DNA from: DATHZQ01 sp963823505
GTDB lineage: Bacteria > Actinomycetota > Acidimicrobiia > Spongiisociales > UBA5794
NCBI GenBank assembly: GCA_963823505.1
Contig: CAWGLY010000006.1
Location: 310,001 to 374,000, forward strand
Direction of reading: 5' to 3'
DNA: 64,000 nucleotides
Shown here piece after piece: positions 61,134 through 64,000 of this stretch (the first letter of the stretch is position 1; every line of letters begins with the position of its first letter). The notes beneath the pieces were generated by a model. It had not been told where the DNA came from. It searched no databases and saw only the letters and a list, made by a program, of their open reading frames with translations. The translations under genes and the position numbers were made by a program.

Positions 61134-61664
61134 TCAGATCAGCGCACGGCGCATGGCTTCGGCAACGGCGTGGGCCCGATTGCGAGCACCGAGGCCCCTC
61201 ACCGCTTCTGCGATCACGGTCTTGATGGTCCGCTCCGAGTAGCCGAGTTCGCTCGAGATCTCACGGGTGCCGGCTCCGTCGGCGATGAGCCGCAGCACCT
61301 CGACCGTCCTGGTGTCGAGGTCGGGCACGGCACTCGGCAGCATCCCGACCCGAAGCCCCGCTGCGGCGGCACGCACGGCTGAGAGCAGTTGATCCTGCGT
61401 GAGTTGGCGGCGGGGGAGGATTCCGGCGAGGGTGGCATCGAGCGTGGTGATGTCGAAGGGGGCGTCGGTACACACCAGCACGGGGCACGTCCATGCCCGG
61501 GACAGCAAGCCGCTCGGCGAGACCACGGCCACATCCGGCTCGCGCTCGAGCTGGTCCCCGCTGCTGCTCACCTGCAGCGTCGGATCCTCGCGGAGAGACA
61601 CTGCGACCCCGCGCCCAAAGATCTCGTTGTCACAGACGACTGCTACCAGAATCGATTCGGTCAT
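61134..61664 (-). CDS. Second LuxR-type regulator with degenerate receiver
   Basis: A 176-aa regulator. The N-terminal half (ILVAVVCDNEIFGRGVAVSL, DVAVVSPSGLLSR) resembles a receiver that lacks the phospho-acceptor Asp. The C-terminal LuxR HTH is intact (LDTRTVEVLRLIADGAGTRE, YSERTIKTVIAEAV). Its HTH is very similar to that of the 59908 regulator (compare RNRAHAVAEAMRR with RNRAHAVAVATRQ), so the two are paralogues and may share sites. It converges with the DUF4280 gene, 8 nt apart. Confidence 0.87.
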   Translation of the reverse strand: MTESILVAVVCDNEIFGRGVAVSLREDPTLQVSSSGDQLEREPDVAVVSPSGLLSRAWTCPVLVCTDAPFDITTLDATLAGILPRRQLTQDQLLSAVRAAAAGLRVGMLPSAVPDLDTRTVEVLRLIADGAGTREISSELGYSERTIKTVIAEAVRGLGARNRAHAVAEAMRRALI

Positions 61665-61730
61665 CGCACCCCTCGCACCAGGCACAGTTGCCGCGTGCAA
61701 TTGAACCTAGCGAACGAGATGGCGGCGTGC

Positions 61731-62996
61731 TCAGATGGTTGCAGGCTTGCGAACGGCCGGGTTGCGGGTGAAGGCGGCGGCGATCCCCGCTGCGATGGGC
61801 AGGATCAGGAAGAATCTGGCCGCTGATCCGTAGTCGCCTGTCGCCGAGCGTGCCACCGAAAGTGCCAGCGGACCGAGCGCGGAGGCGGCCACGGCGGCAA
61901 AGGTCGACACGCCTGCGATCGACCCGATGTGCCCCGGACCGAACCAGCGGGGGAGGATGGCTGCACCAGCGCTTCTCGTCGCCCCCGAAGCCGCCCCGAG
62001 GAGCACTGCGTAGGTGAGCACGACCGCCAGCGAACCAAGCCCCGAGGCCAGCCAGAGGCACACCGCAAGCAGACCCATCGTCGCAGCGAGCACAGGTCCG
62101 CCTCGATAGCGGTCACTCAACACGCCGAAGAGCAGGCCCGCAGCGGTGGCGCCGAGCACCTGGGGTAGGAACATGAGCGCAGCCTGGGTGGAGTTGAACC
62201 CGGCCTCGCCGAGGAGCGAGATCTGTTGGAAATTCAGTGCGGTGACGAGCATCGACTGCACCGAGATCACGGCAACCGCAACCCAGAACGCTCGTGTCCG
62301 GATGGCCTCGCTCCTGGGGGCCGACACTCCCAGGGCGACGGCGTCGGCCTCGTGCGCCGGCCGGACGCCATCCGCAACCTGACCGACGTCCGATGGCCGG
62401 TCGATCATGCCGAGGCGGGCGACGGGAACCACCACGGCCCAGATCACGGCCGCCGCGACGAGCCACGTCGTGCGCCACCCGACGCCCTCGATGAGGAAGT
62501 TGAGGCCGACCGGGACGAGGCTCATCAACCCTCCGACGGCCGTCATCATCACCCCGAGGGCGAGGCCACGACGCCGCTCGAACCACTGCGTCACCGCAAC
62601 CGTGCTGACCAACGTCAGGGAGCCCTGCCCGAGCATGCGAATGAACACAAATCCAAGCGCGAGAGCACCCAGTGAGTTCACACCGGACATGGCAACCAGG
62701 GCCGCGCCGAAGCCAGCGCCGATCCACGTCATCGCGTGGCGAACGCCTCGCCGATCGATCCAGATGCCCACCTTCGGCAAAGCAAGCGCACCAAGCAACG
62801 TGCCGACGAGGTAGGCGCCTGAAACGGCCGAACGAGACAGATCGAGATCGTCGATGAAATGATCGACGAACACCGAGACGCCGATCGTCTGCCCCGGCCC
62901 GGTGAGGGCCGCCGTGACGGTGGCGAGCGCGACGATGCGCCATCCGAAGAAGGTCGATCTGGCCGGCGCCTGCGGCCCGGAGCGAGGGCCGGCCAT
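61731..62996 (-). CDS. MFS transporter
   Basis: A 421-aa protein with twelve membrane helices. Helices 2-3 are joined by LPKVGIWIDRRGVRHA, the MFS signature loop, and the middle region has FERRRGLALGVMMTAVGG, as in monocarboxylate/oxalate-type permeases. ATG 62996 gives the usual N-terminus FFGWRIVALATVTAALTGPG; the frame is open to 63581 but the extension overlaps the divergent rhodanese gene. The substrate is not predictable; a carboxylate is common in this subgroup. Confidence 0.92.
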   Translation of the reverse strand: MAGPRSGPQAPARSTFFGWRIVALATVTAALTGPGQTIGVSVFVDHFIDDLDLSRSAVSGAYLVGTLLGALALPKVGIWIDRRGVRHAMTWIGAGFGAALVAMSGVNSLGALALGFVFIRMLGQGSLTLVSTVAVTQWFERRRGLALGVMMTAVGGLMSLVPVGLNFLIEGVGWRTTWLVAAAVIWAVVVPVARLGMIDRPSDVGQVADGVRPAHEADAVALGVSAPRSEAIRTRAFWVAVAVISVQSMLVTALNFQQISLLGEAGFNSTQAALMFLPQVLGATAAGLLFGVLSDRYRGGPVLAATMGLLAVCLWLASGLGSLAVVLTYAVLLGAASGATRSAGAAILPRWFGPGHIGSIAGVSTFAAVAASALGPLALSVARSATGDYGSAARFFLILPIAAGIAAAFTRNPAVRKPATI

Positions 62997-63125
62997 GGCC
63001 AGGAGTATATGAACGTGTGCGCATCGGTAGGCTCGGGGAGAGAACCCGAACTCGTCGGTTGACGAAACGCCGCAAAAGTCCGAACATTTGACGCCCGACG
63101 TCTCGTCCTGCCATGGGAGGCCTTG

Positions 63126-64000
63126 ATGGAAGTCCACGCAATTCGCACCCCCAGCCTCGGCGATGCGACCTATGTGCTGAGTCACGGCGGCTACGCCGTT
63201 GTCGTCGACCCGCAGCGAGACATCGATCGATTCCTCGACGTGATCGAAGCGGACCGGCTGGCCGTCACCCACGTGCTCGAAACCCACATGCACAACGACT
63301 ACATCTCGGGCGGGAAAGACCTTGCCGAGCGCACCAACGCCGACCTCGTGATTCCCGCCGCCGCCGGGGCCACGTTCAGCTTCGTGCCGGCGTTCCACCA
63401 TCAGGATCTGGAGGGCGAAGCGGGCTTGACGATTCGCCCGATCCACACTCCGGGCCACACGCTTGCGCACACGAGCTATCTGGTGCTGCTCGAGGGTGTG
63501 CCCCACGCCGTTTTCACCGGGGGAAGCCTTCTCGTGGGGGCGGCGGGCCGGTCGGACCTGCTGGGGGAAGACCTCGCCCATCAGCTTGCCGTGCTCCAGT
63601 ACGGGTCACTGCAGCGCCTCGCCGAGCTTCCCGACGAGACCGGGGTCTATCCGACCCACGGAGAAGGCTCCTTCTGCACGGCATCAGGGGCAGGCCGCAC
63701 CACGTCGACCATCAAGCAGGAGAAGGCCGAGAACCCCCTCTACGAGTTCGAGGATGCAGAGTCGTTTGCCAAGAACCAGCTCGCGGGCCTCGTCCCCTAT
63801 CCCAGCTACTACGCCTTCATGGGCCCGGCGAACAAGCTGGGGCCTTCCGCACTCGCAACGCCCACCGTCCCCGAGCTGAACCCGTACGAGGTTGCCTCCG
63901 CCATGAAGGCGGGAGCTGCAGTTCTGGACGGCAGGAACCGCTATGCCTTCGCCGCTGGTCACGTGAAGGGTGCGCTGGGTGTCGAGGTCGGCGATTCATT
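63126..64000 (+). CDS. MBL-fold hydrolase with rhodanese domain, 3' end cut by the window
   Basis: An open frame from ATG 63126 to the window edge (at least 291 aa). The metallo-beta-lactamase domain has VLETHMHNDYISGG (HxHxD metal motif), IHTPGHTLAHTSY, FTGGSLLVG and YPTHGEGSFC. A rhodanese-like region begins near residue 255 (PYEVASAMKAGAAVLDGRNR). This is the persulfide-dioxygenase-like MBL-rhodanese layout of sulfur metabolism. The MBL domain is of the subgroup with Asn-Asp in place of the usual x-Asp-His, so activity is uncertain. Confidence 0.9.
   Translation, partial: MEVHAIRTPSLGDATYVLSHGGYAVVVDPQRDIDRFLDVIEADRLAVTHVLETHMHNDYISGGKDLAERTNADLVIPAAAGATFSFVPAFHHQDLEGEAGLTIRPIHTPGHTLAHTSYLVLLEGVPHAVFTGGSLLVGAAGRSDLLGEDLAHQLAVLQYGSLQRLAELPDETGVYPTHGEGSFCTASGAGRTTSTIKQEKAENPLYEFEDAESFAKNQLAGLVPYPSYYAFMGPANKLGPSALATPTVPELNPYEVASAMKAGAAVLDGRNRYAFAAGHVKGALGVEVGDS

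Noticed and set aside
32526..61664. Prophage or phage tail island
   Set aside because: No terminase, portal, capsid, integrase, lysis or replication gene is present; DUF4255, the eCIS-type AAA+ ATPase, DUF4157 and DUF4280 genes point to an eCIS.
62997..63581. N-terminal extension of the MFS frame
   Set aside because: It runs antisense to the clearly coding MBL-rhodanese gene and reads as Arg/Gly-rich shadow sequence.

Overview
The window is high-GC DNA of actinobacterial type. Menaquinone genes, an F420-type luciferase-like oxidoreductase, frequent GTG/TTG starts and lipoproteins with long Thr-rich linkers suggest Actinomycetota, perhaps Acidimicrobiia. This placement is an inference from gene content; no rRNA or other marker gene is present.

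Layout. 1-9 kb: the 3' end of a PLP-dependent dehydratase, a flavin-binding PNPOx-family protein, a two-gene heterodimeric ABC exporter, a beta-propeller lipoprotein with an EEP nuclease-like membrane protein, a small Cys-rich protein and an HtrA-type protease. Two near-identical 103-bp inverted-repeat-ended elements lie at 845-947 and 7311-7413. 9-20 kb: an M3 peptidase, then a menaquinone island (menE, menB, menA, menD, menF, plus an aminotransferase, a PfkB kinase and an alpha/beta hydrolase that may act as MenH). 20-32 kb: a CBS-BON protein, a GNAT/acyl-CoA-synthetase fusion, a lipoprotein, an ArsI/ArsR pair, a two-component system beside a secreted protein, an ABC-F ATPase, an LLM oxidoreductase and a KASIII.

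32.5-61.7 kb holds the main find: an extracellular contractile injection system (eCIS, Afp/PVC-like). One tightly overlapping minus-strand operon (52.1 to 38.2 kb) encodes a receiver-only protein, sheath, tube, tail assembly protein, a 57-aa protein missed by ordinary ORF calling, a second tube protein, a very long disordered protein, LysM hub, VgrG-like spike, gp25, baseplate J, tail protein I and a zinc-ribbon membrane protein. A second operon (60.5 to 56.0 kb) encodes a degenerate-receiver LuxR regulator, the AAA+ ATPase, the Pvc16-type tube terminator and a membrane protein shaped like a pentameric ligand-gated channel. A DUF4280/PAAR-like tip and a second LuxR regulator lie beyond. Between the operons are a DUF4157 protein and a likely kinase-fold cargo protein. 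At the baseplate end, three single-span membrane proteins carry large beta-rich outer domains; two share a cytoplasmic double Ig-like module. Together these suggest an injection machine that docks to its own envelope and is linked to a channel-like sensor. An 8-bp tandem repeat inside the disordered gene could switch it on and off. No capsid, terminase, portal or integrase gene and no T6SS membrane complex is present, so this is neither a prophage nor a T6SS. No typical tape measure or tail fibre was recognised.

The right end carries an MFS transporter and a truncated metallo-beta-lactamase/rhodanese gene that runs off the window.
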